Shown: positions 36,185 through 46,451 of the stretch, piece by piece
Position numbering within the stretch: position 1 is the stretch's first letter
How the letters are laid out: every line of letters starts with the position of its first letter
Source: Prorocentrum cordatum
Taxonomy: Eukaryota > Sar > Dinophyceae > Prorocentrales > Prorocentraceae
DNA length: 64,000 bases
Assembly: GCA_963575745.1 (NCBI GenBank)
Contig: CAUYUJ010012625.1
Location: forward strand, 277,501-341,500
Direction: 5' to 3'
The notes under the pieces: model-generated
Told to the model about the DNA's origin: nothing
Database searches by the model: none
The model's input: the letters and a program-made list of their open reading frames with translations, nothing else
Translations under genes and position numbers: made by a program

Positions 36185-36377
36185 AAGCGAAGGGGGTCCG
36201 GGGCACCTGTCCCTCTCCTGCGCGCACCCTGGAGCGGAGCGCGCCGTGCAGCGCGCAGGAGCGGCGGAGCCCCGCCTAAGGCCATGAGGGTCAGGTTGGC
36301 CACGGTGTCGTTCCAGACCTCGGCGGGCGTGGCGACCGCTCTCTCCCGCGCCCGAGGCAGGGAGGCCCAGAGGGAGT

Positions 36378-36604
36378 GATGGGCCGATGTTCCACCACCA
36401 CTGCCATATGTAGGAGAGGGGGTGGAAGAGGGGGAGGAGGAAGAGGAGGAGGAGGAGGGGGAGGAGGAGGAGTAAGAGGAGGAGGAGGAGGACGAGGACG
36501 AGGAGGACGCGGAGGAGGACGAGGAGGAGGAGGAGGAGGAGGCTCCCCATCCTCCCTTCTCTTCCGTCCTACATGTGGTCGTGGTGGTGGAAAACTGGCC
36601 CATC
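36378..36604 (+). mobile_element. F23 GGA-core terminal-inverted-repeat element, copy b
   Basis: Left GATGGGCCGATGTTCCACCA, CCACTGCCATATGTAGGAG; right TCCTACATGTGGTCGTGGTG, GTGGAAAACTGGCCCATC. The arms pair over about 40 bases. The core is about 130 bp of (GGA)n with GAC and GAA. Homologous arms occur at 30047-30206. Confidence 0.93.
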
Positions 36605-36844
36605 ACACAGGGCGGCGGCCCCTTTCCAGAAAGCCACCAGCGACTCCTGGCAACGCCAAGCCTACAACACGAACGGGCGGCGAGGTCGCAAGGGCCCAAC
36701 CGGCTACCACACTATACGTCGCCAACAGCGCACCGACCAACTATTCCAAAGGAAACTTCAACACAAAACGCCATGTCTGCGGCCGGCCGGCCGGACCAAC
36801 AGGAGATGTTCCGTCATCGAGGATCAAAGAACCCGTAGCCCAGA
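36605..36844. other. Non-genic stretch
   Basis: Mixed composition, with GGCCGGCCGGCC at 36783. No gene. Confidence 0.45.
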
Positions 36845-37015
36845 TAACAGGGTGAAGACGTGGCCTCACTGACGGCCCCGTCCTGGCATCAGGGACACTG
36901 CATCTGGGCGGCTGGGTCTGGTATATCTGCTATCCCTGATGTCAATGGCCCTCCCGACTTAGGCCCCCTCCTTCCCAAGGGTCAGGGGGCCCTTTCTTGG
37001 TTAATCATTCCGAAC
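36845..37015 (+). repeat. F13 dispersed repeat, copy a
   Basis: GAAGACGTGGCCTCACTGA, CCCGTC-GGCATCAGGGA, GGGCGGCTGGGTCTGGTA, GGCCCTCCCGACTTAGG. Members at 48995, 52415 and 62835, and a stub at 48770. Confidence 0.88.
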
Positions 37016-37257
37016 AGGCCTGCACATATGACTTTGATGTCGTGTGTTCGAGTGCGGCGAGGGGGCCTTTGTCGCAGCAGCAACCAAAAACGAAAGGTCG
37101 CAGGGGCCCTGGCCGCCGAGAGGAGCGCTCCCAAGGATGCCGCCCGCCCCGTGGGGGTAACCCCCTGGGCGGCTGGCCGGCGAGAGGCCTAGGACGGGCC
37201 CGCAGAAGCGAGGACTGGGCGGCGAGCGAGGGGGGAGCGAGAATGGGACGCGCAGAG
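37016..37257. other. Non-genic stretch
   Basis: GC-rich and unique. No gene. Confidence 0.4.
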
Positions 37258-37446
37258 ACATACTAGTGCTGTATGCTCACCTTGGAGGCGCGCGTCCGAC
37301 CCGAACATATAGTATGCCCATCTTGTATCATATCCTTTCCCGAGCGGTGTGGCCAGAAAGCGCCCGCCAGACGCAGATACTATAAGATTTCTCGGTGCGC
37401 GCGTCGCCCCTGGGGGGGGGACGCACATATAGTATAAGAATGTCGG
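37258..37446 (+). repeat. F8 dispersed repeat, copy c
   Basis: GGAGGCGCGCGTCCGACCC, GAACATATAGTATGCCC, GAGCGGTGTGGCCAGAAAGC, GATTTCTCGGTGCGCGCGTC. Closest to 29600-29818. Confidence 0.93.
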
Positions 37447-37457
37447 GGTGACGCCGA

Positions 37458-37635
37458 GAGAAGGGGCGGGCCTTCTCAGAAGGCTCAAAAGTCCCCGGGC
37501 TTTCCGAGAAGTCTTCCGAGCCTTCCCCGAAGACACCCAAGGATTTCTCCGGAAGCGCGAAGGCTTCTGAGAAGTCCCGCCGCCTTCCGGGGAGGCCGTC
37601 TCCTTCTCACTTCTCCCCCTCGCTCGCCGCCGAAA
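37458..37635 (+). repeat. F22 CTTCTCAGAAG repeat, copy c
   Basis: GCGGGCCTTCTCAGAAGGC, CCTTCCCCGAAGACACCC, GCTTCTGAGAAGTCCCGCC, CTCGCTCGCCGCCGAAAGG. It directly follows F8 copy c with only TCGGGGTGACGCCGAGAGAA between. Confidence 0.85.
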
Positions 37636-37734
37636 GGACGCAAGAGTATCCTGAGGAAATGAATGTTGGCCGCAAGAGCGATGGAGGACGAAGGGAAATT
37701 TCGCCCGATTAGAATACCGTTTGAAGCCTCCTGG

Positions 37735-37875
37735 ATGGGGTCCGAATAGGGTTGGGGTCCGAATAGGGTTGGAGGCACCCCCACCACCACCACCACCACC
37801 ACCACCACCACCACCACCACCACCGCCACCACCACCACCACCACCACTACCACCACCACCACCACCACCACAAAC
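37735..37875. repeat. CCA microsatellite after an 18-bp duplication
   Basis: GGGGTCCGAATAGGGTTG occurs twice (37737-37772), followed by about 100 bp of (CCA)n with GCC and TAC variants. Poly-Gly/Val on the minus strand is an artefact. Confidence 0.96.
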
Positions 37876-37916
37876 CACCACACCATGATACCGGAGAGAA
37901 AGCCCGATCATAATCT

Positions 37917-38155
37917 TTGTTGGGTCTATGGGGCTATAGGCCTATAGGGCTATTGGGCAATGGGGCTATGTGCATCTAGGGCTACAGGTCTAAAGGGCTA
38001 TAGGGCTGTTGGGCTATAGGGCCAGGGCTATGGGGCTATAGGGCTGAAAGGGCTAAAGGGCTGTAGGGCTTTGGAGCTAGAAGGCTATAGGGCTAGAGGG
38101 CCACATGGCTGTAGGGCTATTGGGCTATAAGGCTATAGGGCTATAGAGGCGCCCA
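37917..38155. repeat. GGGCTATAG minisatellite
   Basis: About 25 degenerate 9-10 bp units (GGGCTATAG, GGGCTATTG, GGGCTAAAG). Related words do not occur elsewhere in the window. Confidence 0.95.
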
Positions 38156-38359
38156 AGCATCTGGGCGGGCCGCCGAAATCGGCAACGCAGCTCCTGGGCA
38201 CCCGGGCGCCCGGGCGGACCATCAAATTGGGCGACGCAACTAATTTAGTGCTGCCGAGATTAATGCCACAGGGATGATAAAGTTCGGGGTTGCGGGGGGA
38301 TTATACATGTTGCCTACCGGAGGCCAGCATGTGGGAGGAGAAAGAGATGATGTTAAGAG

Positions 38360-38510
38360 GACCGAAAGCCGAGGATCGAGGATCGAGAACCGAAGTCCGA
38401 GGATCGAGGATCGATATCCCAGAGACGAGGATCGAGGTCCGACGATCGACGGCGGCGAGGTCCGAGGATCGAGGATAGAGGTCCGAGGGTCGAAGATCGA
38501 GGCCCGAGAA
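38360..38510. repeat. GAGGATCGAG array, block 1
   Basis: GAGGATCGAGGTCCGAGGAT-type 10-12 bp units. The same class forms 50750-51060. Frames read as IEDRGSRIEV-like repeats and are probably artefacts. Confidence 0.93.
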
Positions 38511-38511
38511 A

Positions 38512-38990
38512 GCGTGCTTGTTTCGCGTGAGCTATCCTCGAATAAATGTTTGTTTCGCTTGAGACATCCTCGACAAATCTCTCGCTTCGCTTAAGGCATC
38601 CTCGTATTGTTTGTTTCGCTTGAAACATCCTCAAACAATTGCTTGTTTCGTTTGAAACATCCTTGCAATAATTTTTGTTTCGCTTGAGACATCGTCGAAC
38701 ACTTGATTGTTTCGCTTGAGACATCCTCGCAAGCGTGCTCGCTTCGCTTGGGACATGTTCGTAAATGCTTGTTTCGCTTGAGACATCCTCGGCAAACCTC
38801 CAGCTTCGCTTAAGACATCCTCGAAATAATTGTTGTTTCGCGTGAGATCATCAAAAACGTTTTTTTCGCTTCAGTCATCCTCGAAATAATTGTTTGTTTT
38901 GCTTGAGACATCCTCGAATAAATGCTTGTTTCGCTTGAAACATCCTCGACAAAATCTCTCGCGTCGCTTAAGGCATCCCCGAATAACCAT
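38512..38990. repeat. TTCGCTTGAGACATCCTCG array, about 13 units
   Basis: Units of about 30-38 bp: GCTTGTTTCGCTTGAGACAT-CCTCGAATAAAT with many variants. Single echoes of the core occur at 22041, 32977 and 43265-43315, suggesting the array was built from a dispersed word. Confidence 0.95.
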
Positions 38991-39019
38991 ATGAACCCGC
39001 TAGAACCTCTGCAGAAACA

Positions 39020-40150
39020 AACTCTGATTGGAGAATTACCCGCACCACCACAATTACCGCAACCATCACCACAAGCCACCAACACCACCACAAACCACCA
39101 CACCACCACAACCACCACCACTACCACCACCATTATCCACCACCCACTACCCACCACCACCACCAGCACCGCTACCAGCAGCACCACCACCACCAACACC
39201 GCAGCCCACCACCACCACCACGACAAACCACCACGCCAACACCACCACCACCAATACCACCGCCACCACCACCCCAACCTACCACCACCACGCCACCACC
39301 ACCACCACCACCACCACAGCCACCACCACCACCACAACAACTCACCAAAACCACCACCACAACAACCCTCCACCACGTCCACAACCACCACTTTGCCACA
39401 CCACCATCACTACCACGGCCACAACCACCACCACTACCAGCAGCACAACCCACCACCACTACCAACACCACCGACGCCACCCCCATCACCACCACCACCA
39501 CAAACCACTACCACCACCAGCACCGCCAACACCACCACCACAAACCAACACACCACAACCACCACCACCACCGCCACCACTTCCACCATCACTACAACCC
39601 ACCACCACAACCACCGCAAACCATCACCACACCTCCACCAAACCCCCACTACAAACACCACCACCACCCACAACCAACACAACAAACCACCACACCAAAA
39701 CCACAACCACCGCAACCATTTCCACCACAACCCGCCACCACAAACACCAACACAAACCACCACACCACCACCACCACTACGACCATCACCACCACCACCA
39801 CCACCCACCACTACACCACCACCACCACAACACATCACCACCACAACCACCATCACCACCACAACCAACCACCAGAACCACCACAACCAGCACCACAACC
39901 ACCACGACAAACCACCACACCACCATCACCACTTGAACCCACCACCACCACAACTACCACCACCACCACAAAAAACCACCGCACCACCACCGCCACCACC
40001 ACTACCACGTCCACAATTTGCCACCACAGCAATCGCAACCACCACCGCCACCACCACCAACGAGCACATCAACACCACCACCACCACCACCACCATCGCC
40101 ACAACCACCACCACAACCACCACCGCAGCCCACCACCACCACCACTTCAG
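39020..40150. repeat. CAC trinucleotide array 1, about 1.1 kb
   Basis: (CAC)n with ACA and CCA variants. It is open on both strands for hundreds of codons (Thr/His/Pro and Val/Gly/Trp-rich), which is a property of the repeat. It is followed by a GC-rich tail shared with array 2. Confidence 0.97.
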
Positions 40151-40269
40151 AGAGGCCCCGAGAGACGCCCAAGAGGCGGTCAGGACGCTTCATAAAAACC
40201 TCTCGAAGGCCCCCGAGTGCCCTCCGCAAGATGAGTCGATTTGGACTTTGACCCAAAACCAAAACACGG

Positions 40270-40575
40270 TGGCGGAGCGTCGTCGCCGTCGTCCTCGTCG
40301 ACGCTCCCCGCCGCCGCCGCCCGCCGCCGCAGGCGCCGGCGCCGGCCCAGAAAAGGAAGTCGTCGTCCCCGCCCCCGCCGCCAGCCGCCGACGACGTAGG
40401 CGACGGACCGAGGAGGAGGAGGAGAGAGCAAAACTAGGGGAGGGGGGGAGTTCAAACCTACCCTTTTCATCCAGAGGGGTGGAGTCCGGTTCCCCCCCCC
40501 CAAAGCGACAAAAGAACGCGCTCTTTCCTCCCTCGCAGTCGCTTTCTCTCACCGGAGTAAGGGAGATGTACAAAA
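40270..40575 (+). repeat. CAC-array tail, copy 1
   Basis: CGCCGTCGTCCTCGTCGACG, CCGCCGCCGCCCGCCGCCGC, GGAAGTCGTCGTCCCCG, a GGGGAG-TTCAAACC block, CCAGAGGGGTGGAGTCC and AGAACGCGCTCTTTC recur in the same order at 42275-42610. Confidence 0.9.
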
Positions 40576-40649
40576 AGAGTTCGTAATACGAGGACACGAA
40601 ACATGTCCATCGTCTGGGCCGCCTGCCCCAGGGCGGCTGGGGGGTTTAC

Positions 40650-40824
40650 ATCCGGTCCGTATCATAAGGATGCGCGCTGCGGATGCAAGGGCCTCTGACG
40701 CCAATTTCGAAACCTTTCGAGCGGGGCGCGGCCAACCAAAATGGCCAAGCTTGGACCGAGAATGCAAGGATGCATGGGTACCCTTGGGAAGGTTGTCCAT
40801 CCTTATCATGTGGGTCGACTGTAC
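40650..40824 (+). mobile_element. F7 element, copy b
   Basis: Left CCGGTCCGTATCATAAGGATG, of which TAAGGATG pairs with CATCCTTA at the right; right end CATGTGGGTCGACTGTAC. Interior GCAAGGGCCTCTGACGCC, GAGCGGGGCGCGGCCAACC, GGGTACCCTTGGGAAGG. Confidence 0.9.
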
Positions 40825-41094
40825 GGGGAAACGTCGGGGTCGAACATTTCTTGCCAGCCTGGGGCAGGCGTCCCTGGCGGACAAGAAACTCCAGAGAGGC
40901 TCCCAATAGGTCTACATGGGGCCCCCTAGAGGGTTCCACGAGGCCTCAGAAGGCCTCACCAATTGGCTACGTCCCTCTTCTAGGGATCGGCGCAATGGCG
41001 TAAGGCTCGTGCATAAACGTTCCAGCTAAGACGGATGCGAACATCCATGCGCCAACTATCGAAAAACTATCGAAAAAACTCGTTTGAGACGGTT
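40825..41094. other. Non-genic stretch
   Basis: Mixed composition and unique. Ends in an AT microsatellite. Confidence 0.45.
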
Positions 41095-41120
41095 TATATA
41101 TATATATATATATATATTAA
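41095..41120. repeat. AT microsatellite
   Basis: About 11 AT units followed by an A-run. Confidence 0.95.
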
Positions 41121-41124
41121 AAAA

Positions 41125-42625
41125 AGTGTGCATTGCGTTTTCAAGACGTGAAAGAGAACGCGTTTCACTGGCGCTTGCCTTTGGAACATTCGGCGGCGCG
41201 TTTCAAAACCGGGGGGTGCCCCCCCCCAACACTTGGCGCCGTCGATCAAAACCAGGAGGACTCCCCTCCCCCCAAAACCCTCCCCATCCCGACCCCCCCC
41301 CCTCGGCGCTGGCGCCGGCGCTGGCGGCAGCCAGCAGCGCCCACGGCGGGGACGCAGCGACGATGACCAGGGGCAGCCCTAGGGAAGGGAGGGGGTTTTC
41401 ACCCCCCCCCCCCCCCTCCCCCCGTTCGGCGCCGGCGCGAGCGGCGGCCAGCAGCGCCGGCGCTGGCGCCGGCGACGGCGGGGACGCAGCGACGATTACC
41501 ACCACTACCACCACCACCACCACCACCACTACCACCACCACCACTACCACCACCACCACACCGCCACCAAAGGCACCACACACCACCCACCACCACCACC
41601 ACAGCCACCACCACCACCACAACGACCCCCGCAACTCATCATCACCACTACGACCACCACAAAAAACCCACCACCACTACCACCACCACCACCACCAAAA
41701 TTCACCACACCACCACCACCACCATCACCGCTACAACCAACACCACTACCAGCAGCACAACCCACCGCCAGCACCACAAACCACCATACCACCACCACCA
41801 CCACAAACCACCACTACACCACCACAACCACCACCACCACAACTCACCATCACAACAAACCACCACCACAACCCACCACCACTACCAGCACCAATACAAA
41901 TCTACCACACCATCACCATCACCGCAACAACCACCACCACTACCAACAGCACAACCCACCACCACCACCGCAAACCACCACACCACCACCACCGCCACCA
42001 CCACCTCCACCAAAAGCACCACCTCCACAAACCACCGCCGCAACCACAACCCACCACCACCACCACAAACAACCACCACACTACCACCAAACCACCACCA
42101 CCACCACAAACAACCACCACCACCACCACAAACCACCACCACATCATCACCAGACCACCACCACCACCACAAACCACCCACCGCCACAATCACCACCAGC
42201 AACCACACCACCACCACCACCACAACCACCACCACCGCAGCCACCACCACCACCACAACCCACCACCACCACCACCGTCGTCCTCGTCGACGCTTCCCGC
42301 CACCGCCGCCCGCCGCCGCATGCGCCGGCGCTGGCCAAGAAATGGAAATCGTCGTCCCCGCCGCCGTCGTCAGCCGCCGCCGACCCAAGCGCAGCGCCGG
42401 CCCAATGAGAGGGGAAGCAATGGGGGGGGGGGTCGAACCCCCCTCCCTACCGTCACGACAGGGCGGGGGGGAGTTCGAACCCCCCCCCTCCGTCACGGGA
42501 AGGGGGGGGGCTCGAACCCCCCCCCTCCATCCAGGGGGAGGGGTCCAGTTCCAAACCCCCCCTCCTCCAAACGACCACAAAACGCGCTCTTTCAGACGTG
42601 GTCGTCTCATCTCCCCGAGATTGGA
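41125..42625 (+). mobile_element. Foldback-like composite with CAC array 2 core
   Basis: The left flank AGACGTGAAAGAGAACGCGT (41143-41162) is inverse to the right flank ACGCGCTCTTTCAGACGTGG (42582-42601). Inside them are G/C-tracts and GCGCCGGCGCTGGC modules in opposite order, then about 780 bp of (CAC)n at 41495-42275. The right half is homologous to the tail of CAC array 1. Long frames here (up to 615 codons) derive from the array. Confidence 0.65.
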
Positions 42626-42688
42626 ACATGTTGCATGTCGTATCTTCTCCGGGTGAACTGGTCGAAATTGTACGTTGGGGGGGCTTAC

Positions 42689-43054
42689 CCTCTTCCCCTT
42701 TTGCATGCGGACAATTCGAAATACCGTAGCAAAGTTTGCCTGGACGCGCATGCGGACTGCCTCTGCCGCGCTGCGACGCAAACCATCTGGGTCCTTAGCC
42801 CAGACTGCGCAAACGCTGATGTTTGCAAACTCGTTTTGGTTTATAATTCGCAGGTCTCCGTTTGCAACATCGGTTTCCAACTTGAGCCAAAACAATTCTC
42901 GTCTAGTTTGCAGGTGTTCGGTTCCGAATGATTTGTGTTCTGTTTCGAAGAGTTCTGTGGCTCGGGCATTTGATACGTTTGAAGTCAACGTGGTTGGCCG
43001 AACACAGGAGAAAATGCAAGCTGATAACAAAAACGCCCTGAGCGCTTTCAACAA
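42689..43054 (-). CDS. Candidate exon with signal-peptide-like N terminus
   Basis: In a locally AT-richer island a minus frame starts MLKALRAFLLSACIFSCVRP, resembling a signal peptide, and continues with unbiased composition (ETEHKSFGTEHLQTRRELFW, VCAVWAKDPDGLRRSAAEAV, TVFRIVRMQKGKR). After codon 122 the DNA reads AGAG|GTAAGC, a good 5' splice donor (GT at 42688-42687). Beyond it the frame runs into the GC-tract and CAC composite, which cannot be protein. So this may be a first exon whose intron holds the composite. No domain is recognised, and the downstream exon is not found. Confidence 0.3.
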
Positions 43055-43069
43055 CCACTAAGGACATGG

Positions 43070-43235
43070 ACGACTGGGGGTCGATGCACCCCATCCCCCC
43101 CTGAGGCGATACCCCCCTAACGCTACCCCTTCGCGTTCCCGCCCTAAGCTCGGCTCACCGGGGGCCGTTCGGGAAGATCCCGGCACCCCCAGAGCGCCTC
43201 GGCGAGGCGCAGCCGCTGGGAGCGATGAGCACGCC
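43070..43235 (+). repeat. F15 dispersed repeat, copy c
   Basis: GGGGGTCGATGCACCCC, CCTGAGGCGATACCCCCC, GCTCACCGGGGGCCGTTCGG, GATCCCGGCACCCCCAG: the reverse complement of 26730-26850, extended. Confidence 0.8.
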
Positions 43236-43720
43236 AAGAAGCCTCGCACCTCAAACCTCTCGCCCAGTGGCAGCCTCAGAGACATCCTCAAACCTCTCGC
43301 CTCAGAGACATCCTCTCAAGCCCCCGGCAGTGCTCTGTTCCCTGGTTCGATGGTTCAAACACCGATTAATTGGGGTTTTCCCCAGTCGACCGGGGAGATG
43401 AGCAGTGGCCAGAAGACCTCGCTCGTATTCAACATAATTGTGTGTCGTGCATTCAAGAGACGAGAAACGATATCATTGCCCTTGAGGAGACCCCCGCCCA
43501 CGTAGCGTTCCCCCTGGGCCCGCGCCCCCTCCCAGCGCTGCCCCGAGTGCGCCGCGCGCGCGGCGGTCCGCCGAGCCTTGGTCGTCTCCCACTTCTCGTC
43601 GGAGTCTCCCACCCTGGACGCGCGGCTGGCCACCTTGACCTGCCGAGAAGGTGGGTTGAGCAGGGACCGACCGTCCCGGCACTCCTATAGGCCAATCGCG
43701 AAATTTTCTTAGAACCCAAG
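43236..43720. other. Non-genic stretch
   Basis: 43258-43315 contains two AACCTCTCGCC-TCAGAGACATCCTC units. 43320-43720 is mixed. A 106-codon plus frame has no recognisable features. Confidence 0.45.
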
Positions 43721-44408
43721 AATGTTCTTAGAGCATAAGTCCGATGTGTTAAAACAAGACGGCCCCGGCCAGAAATGCTCTAACAACACTTCGTGCGGCC
43801 CCGCTTCGCCACTGCTTGACAAGGGAGGACGCACCTCCGAGCCGAGCATCCAGAGGGATGCGTGGGCCGAGGGGTGCACGGTGGGCAGCGCCGCGTTCAG
43901 ACCGAGCAGTGCAAACGGGGTGATTCTTGGCATGGGCCTCCACTATCATTTCGCGCCTCGCGCCCCGCAAGCGTGACGCGCCGATATGTTCGCGCCCCCG
44001 ACGCCCTCGCGCCACACACACACCCACGGAGAGTGGCAGCTCTCCGACCCAAGCCGCCACGCGCGAACCCCGATTCATTTCCGCGCCCCGGACACCAATA
44101 ACCCTTGCTCTTCCCTCGCCACCACGGCTGCATTCGCCTCCTTCTTTCGGGGGTGCTGCCCTCACTCGTGAGCCCTCCACGTAACCTGTTCGATCTCGTG
44201 CCATTGCTTCCGTTGGAAACACCGTAACGCCGACCGGGGATGCGCACATCTTCAGCATACCAAGAGTCATACAAAACTGTCCCCTCGATCGTGCCGAACA
44301 CGCCAACGGTGACCGAAACCGCAGCGCAAGGCTCGGACCCGGATCAAAACGCACCCCAGGAGAGATCTGTGGAGTAGCGTTACGTCGGGTGCGTCCTCCT
44401 CCCGGAAA
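43721..44408. other. Non-genic stretch
   Basis: 43926-43955 (TTCTTGGCATGGGCCTCCAC) looks like a residual F4 right end. 44330-44385 (AAAACGCACCCCAGGAGAGA) resembles part of F9. No gene is supported. Confidence 0.5.
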
Positions 44409-44526
44409 CGGATTTTGGACAACAAATGAAAAGAGTCAAACAAGGACTAACAACATTGAGAACTCGTCCCACTATTTTTTGACTATGTTTGAATATCCGT
44501 CCTGTAGAGGGACATGCCCGACTCGA
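44409..44526 (+). mobile_element. F2 element, copy c, left end lost
   Basis: Starts inside the family at GGATTTTGGACAACAAATG. It keeps the AT-rich core, GACTATGTTTGAATATCC and the right end GACATGCCCGACTCGAG. Confidence 0.85.
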
Positions 44527-45000
44527 GAGTCGTGCCATGGTGCTCCTCCATCTCGGCCCTCCGGCGAGCCGTTTTCGGGCAGCGGGGGCCCCAAGGCGCG
44601 TGCAGGGGGGGCGGGGCAGCGGCAGGGGTGAGGAGAGGAGGGCGGAGGAATGAGTCGTAGCAGGGGCAAGAGGCAGAGGGGAGGCGATGATGTCTTGCTA
44701 GAGTCGCATGTGATGGGAAGGGGCCATAGCTAACATAACCAGGGGAGCCACCTGCGGCCAAACCTGGCTTGAGGCAGAGGGGAGGAGGTACGAATGTCGG
44801 AATTCAAACGGGATCACACGCGCGCAAGGCGCACGCACTCGCGTCCGAGGCGCGCCATCGCGACTGAAACGCGCTAGGAAGTAAAACAGCTGAGCTTCGA
44901 TGCCGACTGTCGGGCCTCGCGCCGAAAGAGAGCCCGCGGGCCTGCGTTTGCGAAGCGTCAATGTTGAAAGCCCGCCACCCCTTGCATCGCCGACCCTCAT
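44527..45000. other. Non-genic stretch
   Basis: Mixed composition. 44780-45000 is open in long minus frames that continue through the F1 copy below, so they are not credible as protein. Confidence 0.45.
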
Positions 45001-45225
45001 CGGAGAACGGAGGAGAAGGAGCAGCGGCGGGGAGACGTAGCAGATGACGCTTTCCCGGAGGTTCGCGTGGACGTCTTGCATCGGCGCGGAGCGCGCCGGG
45101 GGGCGGCGCCGGGGCGGCGCCTCCGGGGGGGGGGGGGGGCGCCCAGCGCAGCGGAGACGGAGGCGCCTCCAACGGACCCGTGCGGAGCTCCCAAACATCA
45201 TGCTCGAGCCGCTGCTTGGTCTCCG
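45001..45225 (+). mobile_element. F1-like hairpin element, copy 11 (variant ends)
   Basis: Ends CGGAGAACGGAGGAGAAGGA-GCAGCGG and CCGCTGCTTGGTCTCCG are inverse. The core GGGGCGGCGCCGGGGCGGCG is expanded by a G-run. GGAGGTTCGCG / CGTGCGGAGCTCC replace the usual arms. Confidence 0.78.
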
Positions 45226-46250
45226 AGCAGCGAGCACGAGAGCGCAGCAGCGGGCAGCAAGGAGCAGACGTTCCCCGCCGCTTGCGTTCGGGGGTTGCTG
45301 GAGGTGCCCCTGGCCCCAGGCGCCCCCCGCGTTCCGCTCCATTTGAAAGCCCCTGGGGCCCCTCTGGGCCTCGTTTGGGGTGCTCCTGGAGGCCGTGGGG
45401 GCCTCCCGGGGAATCCTGGGGGCACCTTGGGGAAGGAACACTTCTAGCAGCACCCGATGATTTTCGGCCCAAGCCCCGCCCGGGCCCACCAACTGCCACC
45501 CACTGGGTGCGCGCGGGCGCGGCGGCCCGAGGGGGGGGCCTCGCGCGGGGTGGAGGGCTGCAGGCATGCTGGCGCCCCGGTGCCACCGCCCGCATGCCCC
45601 CCCCCCTCATCGCGGCACTCCGCTCACGCGCTTCGGGGCCCCATGGGCCACCGAAGACGGAGCCATAGGGTTGGGTCCTTCGCAGGGTGAATGTTGCCAT
45701 TCCGGCCGCCGAGGGGGCGCGCAGTTCAGGAAGGATGATGGGACTCATTGCTGGGTGGACTGCGGAGGAGACGTGATCAGACCAGGATGCCTGTGCCCAC
45801 CAAGGGAATTACACCAACAGCGCATTGGAATCTAGAGGGGGCTCGTGCTGCCCAAAGTGCAGCTTCTAGGCGCAGGCCGATATCAAAATACTGACCAGAG
45901 CCCAAAGCCAACGCACCAGTCCGATGTCAATACAGGCATTTCAGCACCCCTTTCGTCCTCACAAACCACCTCCTTGTCCTCCTCATCCTCACCCCCATCC
46001 CTAGCTTCTCCTCCCTCCTCCGTCTTCCGTGACTTAGCACAAGACCCAAACGTCTACTGCCTCGCGTACAAAACGCACCAACACGCGTGCCGCGTCGGGG
46101 GTGCTGCATGACCAATCTCTTCTTGGAGGTGATCTTCTCGATGGCCGCCATGAAGACGTCGCTAACGATGGCAACCCCCATGAACAGCCATACCAGCCTT
46201 GCTGGGCAACGAGGAGGCTGGAGAAAGCCCACCAGCAATTCCTTCTCCTC
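45226..46250. other. Non-genic stretch
   Basis: 45290-45440 has GGCCCCTGGGGCC-like words. 45540-45700 is C-rich. 45830-46100 is mixed. Long minus frames (up to 314 codons, 44804-45748) are Pro/Gly/Arg-biased and cross the F1 copy. No gene. Confidence 0.5.
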
Positions 46251-46251
46251 C

Positions 46252-46350
46252 CGTGCCTGAGCTGGATCGAACCGCGACATCGCATCGGATCGGAACCAGA
46301 TCGGGTCGCCATCGAACCGTCCCCCATCGAGATTCGAAATCGGATCTCCG
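46252..46350. repeat. Degenerate GATCGGAAC word array, block 1
   Basis: GGATCGAACCGCGACATCGC, ATCGGATCGGAACCAGATCG, GATTCGAAATCGGATC. A similar block of GAATCGGAATC words lies at 62715-62805. Confidence 0.7.
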
Positions 46351-46451
46351 CGCCTGGCTCAGGTCGGCCCCGGCCCATGCCACCAGTCAGAACGAACGCG
46401 CCTCGAATCCTGGGCGGCCCTGCCTCCCCTCCTCAGAAGCGGCCTCGGAAC

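Noticed and set aside
38922-40586. 554-codon plus frame (Thr/His/Pro-rich) and similar long frames in the 41-43 kb region
   Set aside because: They are translations of CAC trinucleotide arrays, open equally on the opposite strand, with no non-repetitive domain.
42425-42545. Repeated GTTCGAACCCCCC words resembling tRNA T-loops
   Set aside because: They occur three times within C/G-tracts as part of a repeat tail shared with 40440-40500, with no cloverleaf.
44804-45748. 314-codon minus frame
   Set aside because: Pro/Arg/Gly-biased, with a competing 289-codon frame on the same strand, and it crosses an F1 hairpin element.
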